47,152 nucleotides of DNA from Chloroflexota bacterium (GTDB lineage: Bacteria > Chloroflexota > Anaerolineae > VGOG01), in contig JAUWOY010000026.1 in assembly GCA_030611885.1 (NCBI GenBank), forward strand, positions 1 to 47,152. The letters run 5' to 3'. Every line of letters starts with the position of its first letter. Positions within the stretch are counted from its first letter, which is position 1. Below, piece by piece: positions 32,486 to 39,936 of the stretch. The notes below the pieces were generated by a model. The model was not told where the DNA came from. It searched no databases and was given only the letters and a program-made list of their open reading frames with translations. The translations under genes were made by a program, and so were the position numbers.

Positions 32486-33250
32486 GTGCTGGAGACCGCT
32501 ATTGAGGCCGCTCGCCAGGTGGGCCAAATTCTCCTGGAGGAGTTCGGGAAGTCTCACGAAATAAGAAACAAGGGGCTGCGAGACATCGTCACCGAGACCG
32601 ACCTGGCGGCTCAAGCCCAGGCGATAGAGGTCATTCGATCGCGATACCGCGATCATGATATTTGGGCCGAAGAGGTAAGCCAGACGCCCGACGGTGCGTC
32701 CGATTATTGCTGGATCGTGGATCCCCTGGACGGCACCACTAATTACGCCCGTGGTTTCCCGTGCTTTTCGGTCTCGATTGCCCTCAGCCATCGGGGGAAG
32801 ATCATCCTGGGAGTCGTTTATGATCCCCTTCGCGATCAACTGTTCCGAGCCCAACGCGGCCAGGGTGCTCACCTCAACGATGACAGAATTCAGGTCAGCG
32901 CTGCCGAGAGGTTGATGGATGCTGTGGTCGGCCTCGATTGGGCTCGCGAGCAAGAGTTGCGTTGCCAAGTGGCCCAATTGGTAGCTGAAATCGCCCCTGG
33001 AGTCTGGACTCTGCGCAGCATGGGATCAGCGGCCCTGGGCCTGTGCTCCGTAGCTGCAGGCTGGACAGACGCCTATTTTCATCTCTCGCTTAAACCCTGG
33101 GACGTGGCAGCCGGCAGCGTGATAGTCCAAGAGGCTGGAGGAGCCGTCAGCGACCTGGCTGGCCTGCCATGGCGCCCCAAGTCCGGGGGCTGTCTGGCCA
33201 GCAACGGCCTGATCCACGAGACGATGCTGAACCTGCTAACGGAGAATTAA
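32486..33250 (+). CDS. Inositol monophosphatase family protein
   Basis: This 254-residue Mg2+-dependent phosphatase has motif A WIVDPLDGTTNY (Asp79, Asp82) and motif B WDVAAGSVIVQEAGG with the third metal Asp. An upstream AEE supplies the metal-binding Glu. It could act on inositol-1-phosphate, a sugar phosphate or 3'-phosphoadenosine nucleotides; this cannot be decided by eye. Start: GTG 32486 has GGAGG 7 bases upstream; the longer frame runs through the terminator and is rejected. The VanW gene begins 5 bases after its stop. Confidence 0.92.
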   Translation: MLETAIEAARQVGQILLEEFGKSHEIRNKGLRDIVTETDLAAQAQAIEVIRSRYRDHDIWAEEVSQTPDGASDYCWIVDPLDGTTNYARGFPCFSVSIALSHRGKIILGVVYDPLRDQLFRAQRGQGAHLNDDRIQVSAAERLMDAVVGLDWAREQELRCQVAQLVAEIAPGVWTLRSMGSAALGLCSVAAGWTDAYFHLSLKPWDVAAGSVIVQEAGGAVSDLAGLPWRPKSGGCLASNGLIHETMLNLLTEN

Positions 33251-33255
33251 AACCT

Positions 33256-35061
33256 ATGTCCTGGAGACGAATCGTTCACTGGACAACCCAATTAATCGTT
33301 TTTATGGCCTATATTCTGGCGACCATCGTTCTGGTCGCATCCCTGACGGTGCGCATCTATGAATGGCGGTATCAAGATCGCATCTATCCTGAGGTCACTG
33401 TGTGGGACCTCGATTTGGGCGGGCTTGGATTAAACGAGGCCATGGCTCTCCTGGATCGCCAGTTCAATCCTTACCAGGGGGAGCAGTTGACCCTGCGCTA
33501 TGGCCAGCAGGCGTGGCAGGTTTCGCCTTCGGATCTGGGTGTGAGTCTCGATGCAGCGGCCACCGCGGTTTCAGCCCACGCCGTGGGGCGAGAAGCCACC
33601 CTCTGGGATAGCTTGCAGGAGCAGGCTCAAGCGCTGAGGCGTGGATACGAGGTCGAGCCTATCCTCAAGTTCGACACGGGTGCGGCGATGGTCTTCCTGA
33701 GCCAGTTGGCCCGGGAGGTGAATCGGCCAGTCCGCAATGCCAATCTGACCGTAGACGGCCTTGAGGTCGAGGTCACTTCCAGCCAGGTAGGATGGGACGT
33801 GAACCTGGCAGCCACGTACCAGCTTCTTCACGAACGCCTTGCCAGTTTCTCAGGAGGTGAGGTGGAGGTGGTTGTACAGGAACAACCACCTCTCATCGCC
33901 GACGTCAGCGAGACCCAAGCTCTGGTAGAGACCATAATAGGCAGCCCCCTGGTTCTCAGCCCCAACTTCGAAGTCCAGGAGGATCTGGTGGGAGATCTGG
34001 AGCCCTGGACTCTGAGCCGGGAGGCCATCTCTGACATGCTGATCATCCGCCAGGTCAAAGAGGATGATAGCGAGGCCAAACTGGAGGCTGAGCTGGACCA
34101 GGAGAAGCTTGGCGCGTATGTCGAGAGCCTGGCCGGTCAGGTCGAGCGGTCTCCCAAGAATGCCCGCTTCGACTTCGATGATTCAAGCGGCGGCCTGACT
34201 CCCATCGTCCACAGCCGAGAGGGGCGGGCTTTAGACACCGCTGAGACGATGCGACTTATCAACACCCAGGTGGCCACCGCTGACCGAGAGATCACCTTGC
34301 CCATCCTGGTCGTCAGGCCCCAGGTGGCTGATGACGACGGGCCTAACCTGGGAATCGTGGAGCTGGTCAGCGAGGGTGTCACTTATTTCAAGGGGTCGTC
34401 AGCGGGGCGAGTGCACAACATCCAGGTTTCTTCTTCCAAGTTCCACGGCCTGGTCATCCCCCCAGGACAGACCTTCTCTTTCAACGAGCACCTGGGCGAG
34501 GTCAGCGCTGAGGCCGGCTACGAGGAATCGGTGATCATCTTCGGCGATCGCACCAGGGTGGGCATCGGCGGCGGCGTCTGCCAGGTATCCACCACCGCCT
34601 TCCGAGCTGCTTTCTGGGGAGGCTTCCCCATCATCGAGCGTTCGGCCCACGGCTTCCGGGTGAGCTGGTACGAGCCGCCCGTCGGGCTAGACGCCACCGT
34701 CTATTCGCCGTGGGTTGATCTCAAGTTTCTGAACGATACCCCTTATCATCTCCTCATTGAAACCGAGGCCGATACGCAAACAGGAACGCTGACCTTTCGC
34801 TTCTACAGCACCAGCACCGGGCGCACCGTGGAGATGGAGGGGCCTGTCGAGGATAACGTGACACCCCATGAGCCGCCTATATACGAAGACGATCCCACGC
34901 TGCCCAAGGGGACGACCAAGCAAGTCGAGTGGGCTCGCGATGGAGTTGATGTCACCATTTACCGAATCATCAAAGAGGGCGACGAGGTGATTTCCAGGGA
35001 GAAGTTCTTCAGCCGCTATCGGCCCTGGACGGCTGTGTACCTGGTAGGGACCAAAGAATAG
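33256..35061 (+). CDS. VanW-family membrane protein with peptidoglycan-binding-like repeats
   Basis: This 601-residue protein has one N-terminal membrane helix (about 10-38) and an extracytoplasmic body. Two YoaR/PGBD-4-like domains follow (about 45-290; V-D-L-G-L---EA--LL patterns). The VanW domain at about 385-520 has FHGLVIPPGQTFSFN, GIGGGVCQVSTTAF and a tail resembling a G5 domain (about 540-600). VanW proteins are frequent in Gram-positive and Chloroflexota genomes; their biochemical role is unsettled but cell-wall related. The ATG at 33256 is just after the IMPase stop, so they are probably one transcript. Confidence 0.9.
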   Translation: MSWRRIVHWTTQLIVFMAYILATIVLVASLTVRIYEWRYQDRIYPEVTVWDLDLGGLGLNEAMALLDRQFNPYQGEQLTLRYGQQAWQVSPSDLGVSLDAAATAVSAHAVGREATLWDSLQEQAQALRRGYEVEPILKFDTGAAMVFLSQLAREVNRPVRNANLTVDGLEVEVTSSQVGWDVNLAATYQLLHERLASFSGGEVEVVVQEQPPLIADVSETQALVETIIGSPLVLSPNFEVQEDLVGDLEPWTLSREAISDMLIIRQVKEDDSEAKLEAELDQEKLGAYVESLAGQVERSPKNARFDFDDSSGGLTPIVHSREGRALDTAETMRLINTQVATADREITLPILVVRPQVADDDGPNLGIVELVSEGVTYFKGSSAGRVHNIQVSSSKFHGLVIPPGQTFSFNEHLGEVSAEAGYEESVIIFGDRTRVGIGGGVCQVSTTAFRAAFWGGFPIIERSAHGFRVSWYEPPVGLDATVYSPWVDLKFLNDTPYHLLIETEADTQTGTLTFRFYSTSTGRTVEMEGPVEDNVTPHEPPIYEDDPTLPKGTTKQVEWARDGVDVTIYRIIKEGDEVISREKFFSRYRPWTAVYLVGTKE

Positions 35062-35096
35062 AGACAGCGCACGACGACTCTGTCGGCGCTGTCTCT
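35060..35096 (+). terminator. Hairpin after the VanW gene
   Basis: AGAGACAGCGC (35060-35070) pairs perfectly with GCGCTGTCTCT (35086-35096). Only a short T-poor tail follows, so termination is likely but not certain. Confidence 0.6.
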
Positions 35097-35190
35097 ATCT
35101 CCAGCTCTCGGCTCTCCCGACTAGCATCCTGAGGTATCTTCTCAATATTTTTGGGGGAAAGGGGTGCATGTGGGCATAGCGAGCATCCGT

Positions 35191-35293
35191 CGGTTGAGTA
35201 GACCTTCAGGTCGTATCGAAACCCAGGATGCGAGCGGGTCTACCGACAACCCGCTTGGCCTCGATACGTCGCTACACTCCTACTCGACCGGCG
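35191..35293. repeat. Paired GGTTGAGTAG/CGTATCGAAACC palindromic repeat
   Basis: Copy 1 (35191-35224) contains CGGTTGAGTAG and TCGTATCGAAACCC. Copy 2 (35257-35293) is in reverse orientation: GGCCTCGATACG, then CTACTCGACCGGCG. Between them AGCGGGT (35233-35239) pairs with ACCCGCT (35249-35255). The motif resembles a dispersed palindromic repeat common in Actinobacteria. The rest of 35097-35351 shows no gene. Confidence 0.7.
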
Positions 35294-35351
35294 CTGGATT
35301 TGTCCTCCCCCGACTTTTTGAGAAGATACATCCTGAGCCTGACTTGAGTGG

Positions 35352-35612
35352 TTACTGCTTCTTCTCCTGCGAGAGGTCCGCGACCCCCAGCCAGAAATGA
35401 TGGGGGAGAACCTTGGGAGTAACGATCATCTTCACCCGGCCGCAACGAAATCCATCTTTCGAGTGGCCATCTCCCTCCAGGCTGACGGGATTGACGTAGC
35501 AGGTGTTGGCGGCCCGCCCGAACTTCTCCCGATAGCGTTTGGCCGCCCGCCGAACCTTCTCCTCGATGGCCCGCTGCGGATCATCATCAAACCACAACAA
35601 ACCCACTTTCAT
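35352..35612 (-). CDS. Small conserved hypothetical protein
   Basis: This 86-residue basic protein starts MKVGLLWFDDDPQ, has an amphipathic RAIEEKVRRAAKRYREKFG helix and a CYVNPVSL strand, then a V-x-V-x-P end. I have seen this pattern only as a hypothetical protein in Chloroflexota-like accessory regions. ATG 35612 has GGAGGG 5-6 bases upstream. It lies at the 3' end of the minus-strand module that contains the FtsK-like ATPase and the LexA pair, so a role in that element is inferred. No catalytic motif is visible. Confidence 0.6.
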   Translation of the reverse strand: MKVGLLWFDDDPQRAIEEKVRRAAKRYREKFGRAANTCYVNPVSLEGDGHSKDGFRCGRVKMIVTPKVLPHHFWLGVADLSQEKKQ

Positions 35613-35646
35613 CACACCCTCCATTTCGGCTTAGCTCAGTGCAAGC

Positions 35647-35997
35647 TCAGAAGTAGCGCCCCTCGTCGAGCACCACGTCCTCATCGCCGATGACCCTGAA
35701 CTGACGCTCCTGTGCTTGCATCGGCGGAGTTGGGAAGGGCGGCTGCAGGTAGCGAGGCTGGTTGTTCCCTGGGTTGACGATCACGACGGGAGGGTAGTCT
35801 CTCCGCTGCTGTCGCACTTCTCGCTCCCCGCGCCTGTTGCTCACCGCCAGGATCAGCAAGCTGGTGGGTATAGAGGCCACCACGCCGCACGCTACCCCAA
35901 CCACCACCGCCATGGCATCGGTGGACATCCGCTGGCCGATGATGACGGCCAGGGTCACGGCAAAGGCAATGAGCGCTACAATCGCTACTTTCTTCAT
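35647..35997 (-). CDS. Small two-helix membrane protein
   Basis: In this 116-residue protein two hydrophobic segments (about residues 4-20 and 29-53) are joined by a short polar turn. They are followed by a basic region (NRRGEREVRQQRR), a Pro-rich stretch and an acidic end. This is typical of a membrane anchor with a cytoplasmic tail. It sits downstream of the FtsK-like ATPase on the same strand and may dock it to the membrane; this is inference. The start at 35997 is preceded by AAAGGAAAGA. Confidence 0.65.
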   Translation of the reverse strand: MKKVAIVALIAFAVTLAVIIGQRMSTDAMAVVVGVACGVVASIPTSLLILAVSNRRGEREVRQQRRDYPPVVIVNPGNNQPRYLQPPFPTPPMQAQERQFRVIGDEDVVLDEGRYF

Positions 35998-36014
35998 CGG
36001 AAATCTTTCCTTTC

Positions 36015-36111
36015 AGAAACCAGGTTTTTAGCTGAAGTAATGTCACTTTTCGCACCACGGAGAGCTCACAAACAGCAATTCGCCAACTTCAGTAGGAAAA
36101 ACCTGGTTTCT
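36015..36111. repeat. MITE-like palindromic element, copy A
   Basis: It has perfect 15-bp terminal inverted repeats, AGAAACCAGGTTTTT (36015-36029) and AAAAACCTGGTTTCT (36097-36111), with a nested CTGAAGT/ACTTCAG pair. The same ends frame a different interior at 37733-37832. Confidence 0.75.
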
Positions 36112-36133
36112 CCCCACAATGTCCGCTAGTGAA

Positions 36134-37234
36134 TTACTTCACCAGTTTCAGTCTGGCAGCCAGACGCTTCAAGGGCATCGCCCGCCCATCCGTCCCAGTC
36201 GCCTCCTCCACCCACCGCCGGCTCTGGCGTCCCCCCTCCCTAAGACGGACCGTCAGCTCGCGGATCTCCTGCCCCGATACGCAGGCGGCCTGCAAGCGCA
36301 TCACCTGCCCCTGGGCGATCACCAGGAAGTCGCCTCGACCCAGCAGCCGCTCGGCCCCCGTCCCCGCCAGCCCTGAGGCCACCTTGGCATCCTCTGGACT
36401 GGCCACGCTGCCCACGATGCGCACCGGGAAGTTGGACTTGACCAGCGAGCCGATGATGGCTACGGTGGGCTTCTGGACGCAGGCCACGATGTGGATGCCC
36501 GCCCCCCTCCCGCGCTGCAGGAGGCGCGTCAACAGGTGTTCCATCTCCTTGCCCCCCACCATCATCAGATCGGCCAGCTCGTCAATGAACACCACCACCT
36601 GCGGTTGGGTCGCTTTCTCGCGGTCCCGCCTCTCCATCTCTGCTACCAGGCGCTTCAGCACTTCCGAGGCTCCCTCCACATCCTCTACCATCGGATACAG
36701 GAGGTGAGGGAGATCGGCGAAGGTAGCGAAGCCCCGCCCCTTGGGGTCAATCAGGACCAGTTGCACCTCTCCCAAGCGATTGTACATGGCCAGGCTGGCG
36801 ATCATAGTGCGGGCCAGCTCGGTCTTGCCCGATCCCGTCCGACCGGCAAGGAGCACGTGGGCCACGTCCGCGCTGGGGAGGCGCAGGAGCAGGGGAGTCC
36901 CCTCGTCATCCAGGCCCAGGACAGCGGTGCAGGGAGGTATCTCCGCCAGCCGACGGCACAGGGCCAGGAGCTTGACCGTGTGGGGCGTCTCCCGAGGAAT
37001 CTCCACGTTGATCTTCCCATTCTGGCGAGACACTCGGCAGGAGGGGATGCCCAGGGAGAGGGCGATCTCCTCGCCCAAGCCCTTGATGCGGCTGACCTTG
37101 GTGCCCACAATCGGAACCAGCTCGAAGCGCACGAAGCGAGGGGTGACCGTGCCCCTGTAGACGTGCGAGGGCACCTTGTGGCTCGCCAGCACCATCTCGA
37201 TTCGTTCAGCCTGATACTCCAACAAACGTCTCAT
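36134..37234 (-). CDS. FtsK/SpoIIIE/HerA-type DNA translocase ATPase
   Basis: In this 366-residue protein the N-terminal ~110 residues resemble the beta-domain of FtsK (FELVPIVGTKVSRI, then IPSCRVSR and EIPRE-P-TV). The motor has Walker A GRTGSGKTE (131-139) and Walker B VVVFIDELADLM (213-224), then RGRGAGIHIVACVQKP and the sensor-like NFPVRIVGSVASPEDAK. The large membrane part and the gamma winged-helix domain of chromosomal FtsK are missing. This points to a plasmid/ICE-type translocase or a segregation ATPase. It lies between a Cys-rich protein and a membrane protein on one strand, downstream of the LexA pair. Confidence 0.9.
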   Translation of the reverse strand: MRRLLEYQAERIEMVLASHKVPSHVYRGTVTPRFVRFELVPIVGTKVSRIKGLGEEIALSLGIPSCRVSRQNGKINVEIPRETPHTVKLLALCRRLAEIPPCTAVLGLDDEGTPLLLRLPSADVAHVLLAGRTGSGKTELARTMIASLAMYNRLGEVQLVLIDPKGRGFATFADLPHLLYPMVEDVEGASEVLKRLVAEMERRDREKATQPQVVVFIDELADLMMVGGKEMEHLLTRLLQRGRGAGIHIVACVQKPTVAIIGSLVKSNFPVRIVGSVASPEDAKVASGLAGTGAERLLGRGDFLVIAQGQVMRLQAACVSGQEIRELTVRLREGGRQSRRWVEEATGTDGRAMPLKRLAARLKLVK

Positions 37235-37291
37235 CGCCCCCCCTCGGTCCCCCCCCCCAACATCAGGGGGGAAGTTCTGTATCCCTCACCG

Positions 37292-37714
37292 TCAACTGGC
37301 AGCGGCGGCCACGCGCTGGGGGAAAGGTATCACCTTGCCGCGCCTGGCAACCTGGGGTAGGAGGACCTCCTCCAGAACTGGCTCGGCAACAGATCGCAGC
37401 GCGCAGGCCGCACACTGGCGGAGGTCGCTGATGGGAGCGACCTTGGCCACGCAAGCTGCCCTCAGGAAAGTGATCCTGGGCGGCTCGTTGTTCCAGACCT
37501 CGGAGTGGCCATTGCCGTAGCGGACCACGATGGGGGAGGGAGACGACTTCTGCAGCGAGAAGCGCAGTTTATCGCAGTTGATCTGCCTGGCGGGGCAGTC
37601 GCGACAGAGGTTGGGCGATACCTCGTTGTCCCCCTCCACGATCTTCTTGCAGGTGATGCGGCCATCGCGGCCCACGCTGCGGTACTGGCATATCCTGTTC
37701 GTCAACTTGCCCAT
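37292..37714 (-). CDS. Cysteine-rich hypothetical protein
   Basis: This 140-residue protein has nine or so Cys, mostly in C-x-x-C-like pairs (CQYRS ... CKK, CRDCPARQINC, later CAACAL), suggesting a zinc or Fe-S site. No known domain was recognised. The ATG at 37714 has AAGGGG 8 bases upstream; the GTG starts before it are less likely. It is followed on the same strand by the FtsK-like gene and preceded by LexA-A and a MITE-like element. A regulatory or DNA-binding role within the element is possible but not shown. Confidence 0.6.
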   Translation of the reverse strand: MGKLTNRICQYRSVGRDGRITCKKIVEGDNEVSPNLCRDCPARQINCDKLRFSLQKSSPSPIVVRYGNGHSEVWNNEPPRITFLRAACVAKVAPISDLRQCAACALRSVAEPVLEEVLLPQVARRGKVIPFPQRVAAAAS

Positions 37715-37732
37715 GTTCACCACCCCTTTTGG

Positions 37733-37832
37733 AGAAACCAGGTTTTTTCCCTGCTTTAATGGATGAGCGGTTGCCTTTGGGACTCCCCACGCTGTGAAAA
37801 GCCACAGCTTCTAAGCCAAAAACCTGGTTTCT
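37733..37832. repeat. MITE-like palindromic element, copy B
   Basis: It has the same 15-bp ends as copy A (AGAAACCAGGTTTTT at 37733-37747, inverse at 37818-37832) with a different interior that has its own short palindrome (GCTGTG/CACAGC). Confidence 0.75.
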
Positions 37833-37840
37833 GATTTGAG

Positions 37841-38452
37841 TCACGCCACCTGACGGATCACGGCCATGACCTTGCCCTGGATCTCCACGTTGGCGGGATG
37901 GACGAAGATCGGTTCCACTTTCGGATTGGCCGGCTGCAGGCGCACCCGCTTGCCTTCCGGATAGAACCTCTTCAGAGTGGTCTCGTTCCTGTCCTTCAGC
38001 CTCACCGCCACCATCTCGCCCACCTCAGCCACCGCTTGATGCCTCATCACCACGATGTCCCCGTCGTTGATCAAGGCATCAATCATCGAGTCCCCTTTCA
38101 CCCGCAGAGCATACAAACCGTCCTGCTTCTGGACGATGTCGGGAGTCAGCTCGATCTCCTCGCAGTCACTATCGGAGAAAGAGATGGGCTCCGCGCTGGC
38201 GGCGATCTGCCCCAGCAGAGGCACCTTGAAGCTCCTGAGACCATCAAGGAGCTTGATCCCGCGCGGGGTATCGGGTTCTCGTTCGATCACGCCTTTCCGC
38301 TCCAAAGCTTTAAGGTGGTGGTTGACCAGGGACTTGGTGCTCATCTTCAAGCCCTGGCGGATCTCCTCGTGGGTGGGAGGGTACCCGTTTTCGCCAATGA
38401 AGGCCGTGATGAAGCTATGCATTCCCTTTTGACGCTGGCTCAAGCTTTTCAT
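37841..38452 (-). CDS. LexA-like repressor/peptidase (LexA-A)
   Basis: In this 203-residue LexA-family protein a winged-helix DNA-binding domain is at about 1-70 (THEEIRQGLKMSTKSLVNHHLKALERKG), with a linker and a peptidase S24 domain. The catalytic dyad is Ser122 (GDSMIDALI) and Lys161 (TTLKRFY). The cleavage region reads LLGQIAASA, with Ser86 in place of the canonical Gly after Ala-Ala. The gene sits under a consensus promoter with two LexA boxes. ATG 38452 gives the normal length; upstream codons lie in the operator. It is a paralog of LexA-B just upstream. Confidence 0.93.
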   Translation of the reverse strand: MKSLSQRQKGMHSFITAFIGENGYPPTHEEIRQGLKMSTKSLVNHHLKALERKGVIEREPDTPRGIKLLDGLRSFKVPLLGQIAASAEPISFSDSDCEEIELTPDIVQKQDGLYALRVKGDSMIDALINDGDIVVMRHQAVAEVGEMVAVRLKDRNETTLKRFYPEGKRVRLQPANPKVEPIFVHPANVEIQGKVMAVIRQVA

Positions 38453-38476
38453 GGGTTGCAATTCCTTTCCAAAAAC

Positions 38477-38526
38477 TAGAACGCATGTTCTAGTTATATT
38501 ATACCAGAACATGCGTTCTATGTCAA
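38477..38526 (-). promoter_or_regulatory. LexA-boxed consensus promoter of lexA-A
   Basis: On the minus strand TTGACA (38521-38526), a 17-base spacer and TATAAT (38498-38503). The spacer contains AGAACGCATGTTCT (38506-38519), a GAAC-N4-GTTC box. A second box AGAACATGCGTTCT (38478-38491) lies just downstream of the -10, over the transcription start. Confidence 0.9.
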
Positions 38527-38576
38527 GGGGGAATCCCCACAAAATGCGGGTTTTCTGAATATTTTAAGGTTGGGCG

Positions 38577-39224
38577 TCAGTTCAGTTGGCGGATCACTAG
38601 AACCACCTTTCCTTGAATTTCCACATTGGCTGGGTGAACGTAGATGGGTTGCATGGTTGGGTTTGCTGGCTGGAGGCGCACCTGTCCCCCCTCCAGGTAG
38701 AAACGCTTCAGAGTGGTCTCCTTCTCGTCCTTCAGCCAGACGGCCACCAGTTCGCCGTTCGCTGCCTCCTCCTGGTGCTTCATGACCACGATGTCCCCGT
38801 CGTGGATCAGGGCATCAACCATCGAGTTTCCCTGCACCTGCAAAGCGTAGATGCCTTCCTCTCTCCCGATGATGCCACGGGTCAGCTCGATAGTCTCGTA
38901 ACCAAAGGGCGGGAGATCGCTGTCCGGGATGGGGATAGGCTGGCCAGCGGCGATGCGACCCAGCAGGGGGATGCTGACGACATTATCCCTGGGCCTGGGA
39001 GCTCCCGCTCCAGATCCTTCCACCAGCCTCAGCCCCCGTGAGACGGTTTTATCCCGAGCGATGTAGCCCTTCTTCGCAAGGACGTCCAGATTGTAGCTAA
39101 CCACCGATGTCGAAGAGATGCCCACTGCTGTGCCTATCTCGCGGATGGTGGGGGGATACTCGTTCTCACGAGTAAAATCCCCCAAGAAGCTGAGGATCCT
39201 ATTTTGACGCTCTGACAAAGCCAT
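38577..39224 (-). CDS. LexA repressor/peptidase (LexA-B)
   Basis: This 215-residue LexA has a DNA-binding domain at about 1-67 (TIREIGTAVGISSTSVVSYNLDVLAKKGYIAR). The canonical cleavage segment is LLGRIAAGQP (Ala93-Gly94), with catalytic Ser134 (GNSMVDALI) and Lys173 (TTLKRFY). Identity to LexA-A is high in the peptidase domain and lower in the recognition helix. The ATG at 39224 has AGGAGG (39231-39236) upstream. RecA-stimulated self-cleavage should derepress both lexA genes. Its stop is 34 bases from the lexA-A promoter. Confidence 0.94.
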   Translation of the reverse strand: MALSERQNRILSFLGDFTRENEYPPTIREIGTAVGISSTSVVSYNLDVLAKKGYIARDKTVSRGLRLVEGSGAGAPRPRDNVVSIPLLGRIAAGQPIPIPDSDLPPFGYETIELTRGIIGREEGIYALQVQGNSMVDALIHDGDIVVMKHQEEAANGELVAVWLKDEKETTLKRFYLEGGQVRLQPANPTMQPIYVHPANVEIQGKVVLVIRQLN

Positions 39225-39257
39225 GATCTGCCTCCTCCTGAAGTCTACGTCAACCCA

Positions 39258-39286
39258 ATTATACACGAACATACGTTCTATGTCAA
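39258..39286 (-). promoter_or_regulatory. LexA-boxed consensus promoter of lexA-B
   Basis: On the minus strand TTGACA (39281-39286), a 17-base spacer with GAACGTATGTTC (39267-39278), and TATAAT (39258-39263). The architecture is the same as for lexA-A. Confidence 0.9.
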
Positions 39287-39445
39287 ATCTTCAATGCCGG
39301 GGGCGTAGCGCTGAACAGCCCGCCATAGGCCGATGCGACCCGCGTGCAGAGCCTCGGCGTAGGGGAGGTCACCTAGCCACTGGCGGCGCACTACCCAGTG
39401 TACCAGCCCTTCGTGTTCGGCCAGGGCCTGGGCGATCTCCGGCAC
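39278..39445 (-). pseudogene. Sigma-70 region 2 remnant
   Basis: The minus-strand frame from GTG 39445 to TAG 39278-39280 encodes 55 residues. They include LVHWVVRRQWLGDLPYAEA and GRIGLWRAVQRY, the pattern of sigma-70 region 2.1-2.2. The fragment stops (GIEDLT-stop) before regions 2.3-2.4 and 4, so it cannot be a working sigma factor. Its last codons TTG-ACA-TAG form the -35 and the edge of the LexA box of lexA-B, which suggests a breakpoint here. It is too short for most gene callers. Confidence 0.6.
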
Positions 39446-39459
39446 CTGCTTTCTTCTAA

Positions 39460-39478
39460 GGGCGCCAGGTTGGCGCCC
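39460..39478. repeat. GC-rich hairpin upstream of the sigma remnant
   Basis: GGGCGCCA (39460-39467) pairs with TGGCGCCC (39471-39478) around a three-base loop. There is no U-tract. Confidence 0.6.
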
Positions 39479-39516
39479 GGCGGATAGTTACTACAGAAGG
39501 AATCGTCCCAAATGCT

Positions 39517-39554
39517 AAAAAAGTCAAGGGCGTACCCTCCAGAAGGCACGCCCT
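39517..39554 (-). terminator. Terminator of the methyltransferase locus
   Basis: On the minus strand AGGGCGT/ACGCCCT (39527-39533 and 39548-39554) is followed by TTGAC and six T (39517-39522). Confidence 0.75.
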
Positions 39555-39610
39555 AGGATGACCTGATGGGGTTGGTAACCATCAGACGATGGGGTTGCTC
39601 TCACCTTATT

Positions 39611-39880
39611 CTATTCGCTGCGCAAGCCCTGGCGTACCCGTTGGCGAAGGCCGCACGCCAGACGTGGCCCGCCGGCCATGCAAGAGGATGGAGGCTCATC
39701 GCCTTTCCAGGCCTCGGCCGTATATTCGGCGATCAGGCGGCTGATGCGGGTCAGAGTGCCGCTGAGGGCCGCCTCTAGGGCATCCAGCAGGCACATCTTG
39801 ACCTTTTTGCACTGCACCTCAACTGGCAAGGCCTCCCAGGTGATGTCGTGAACAAAACTGAGCCACCTGTTTGTTGCCAT
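39611..39880 (-). pseudogene. Decayed 5' fragment of an MmgE/PrpD gene
   Basis: The first ~60 residues (FVHDITWEALPVEVQ, CLLDALEAALSGTLTRIS, AEAWKGDE) match the intact MmgE/PrpD of this window at 42666-44018. After KGDE the frame shifts: HGRRAT and AAFANGYA continue in other frames down to about 39607, then homology ends. A full gene has 450 residues, so this is a frameshifted, truncated copy. It lies directly after the mttB stop, at the 3' end of the locus. Confidence 0.85.
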
Positions 39881-39936
39881 CCATGATAATCCCTCTTTTT
39901 GCTGCCCAGACGTGCCCCCTGGAAAATGCTCTCTAG

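Noticed and set aside
36491-37360. A 289-codon plus-strand frame opposite the FtsK-like ATPase
   Set aside because: The minus strand has intact Walker motifs and the plus frame has none.
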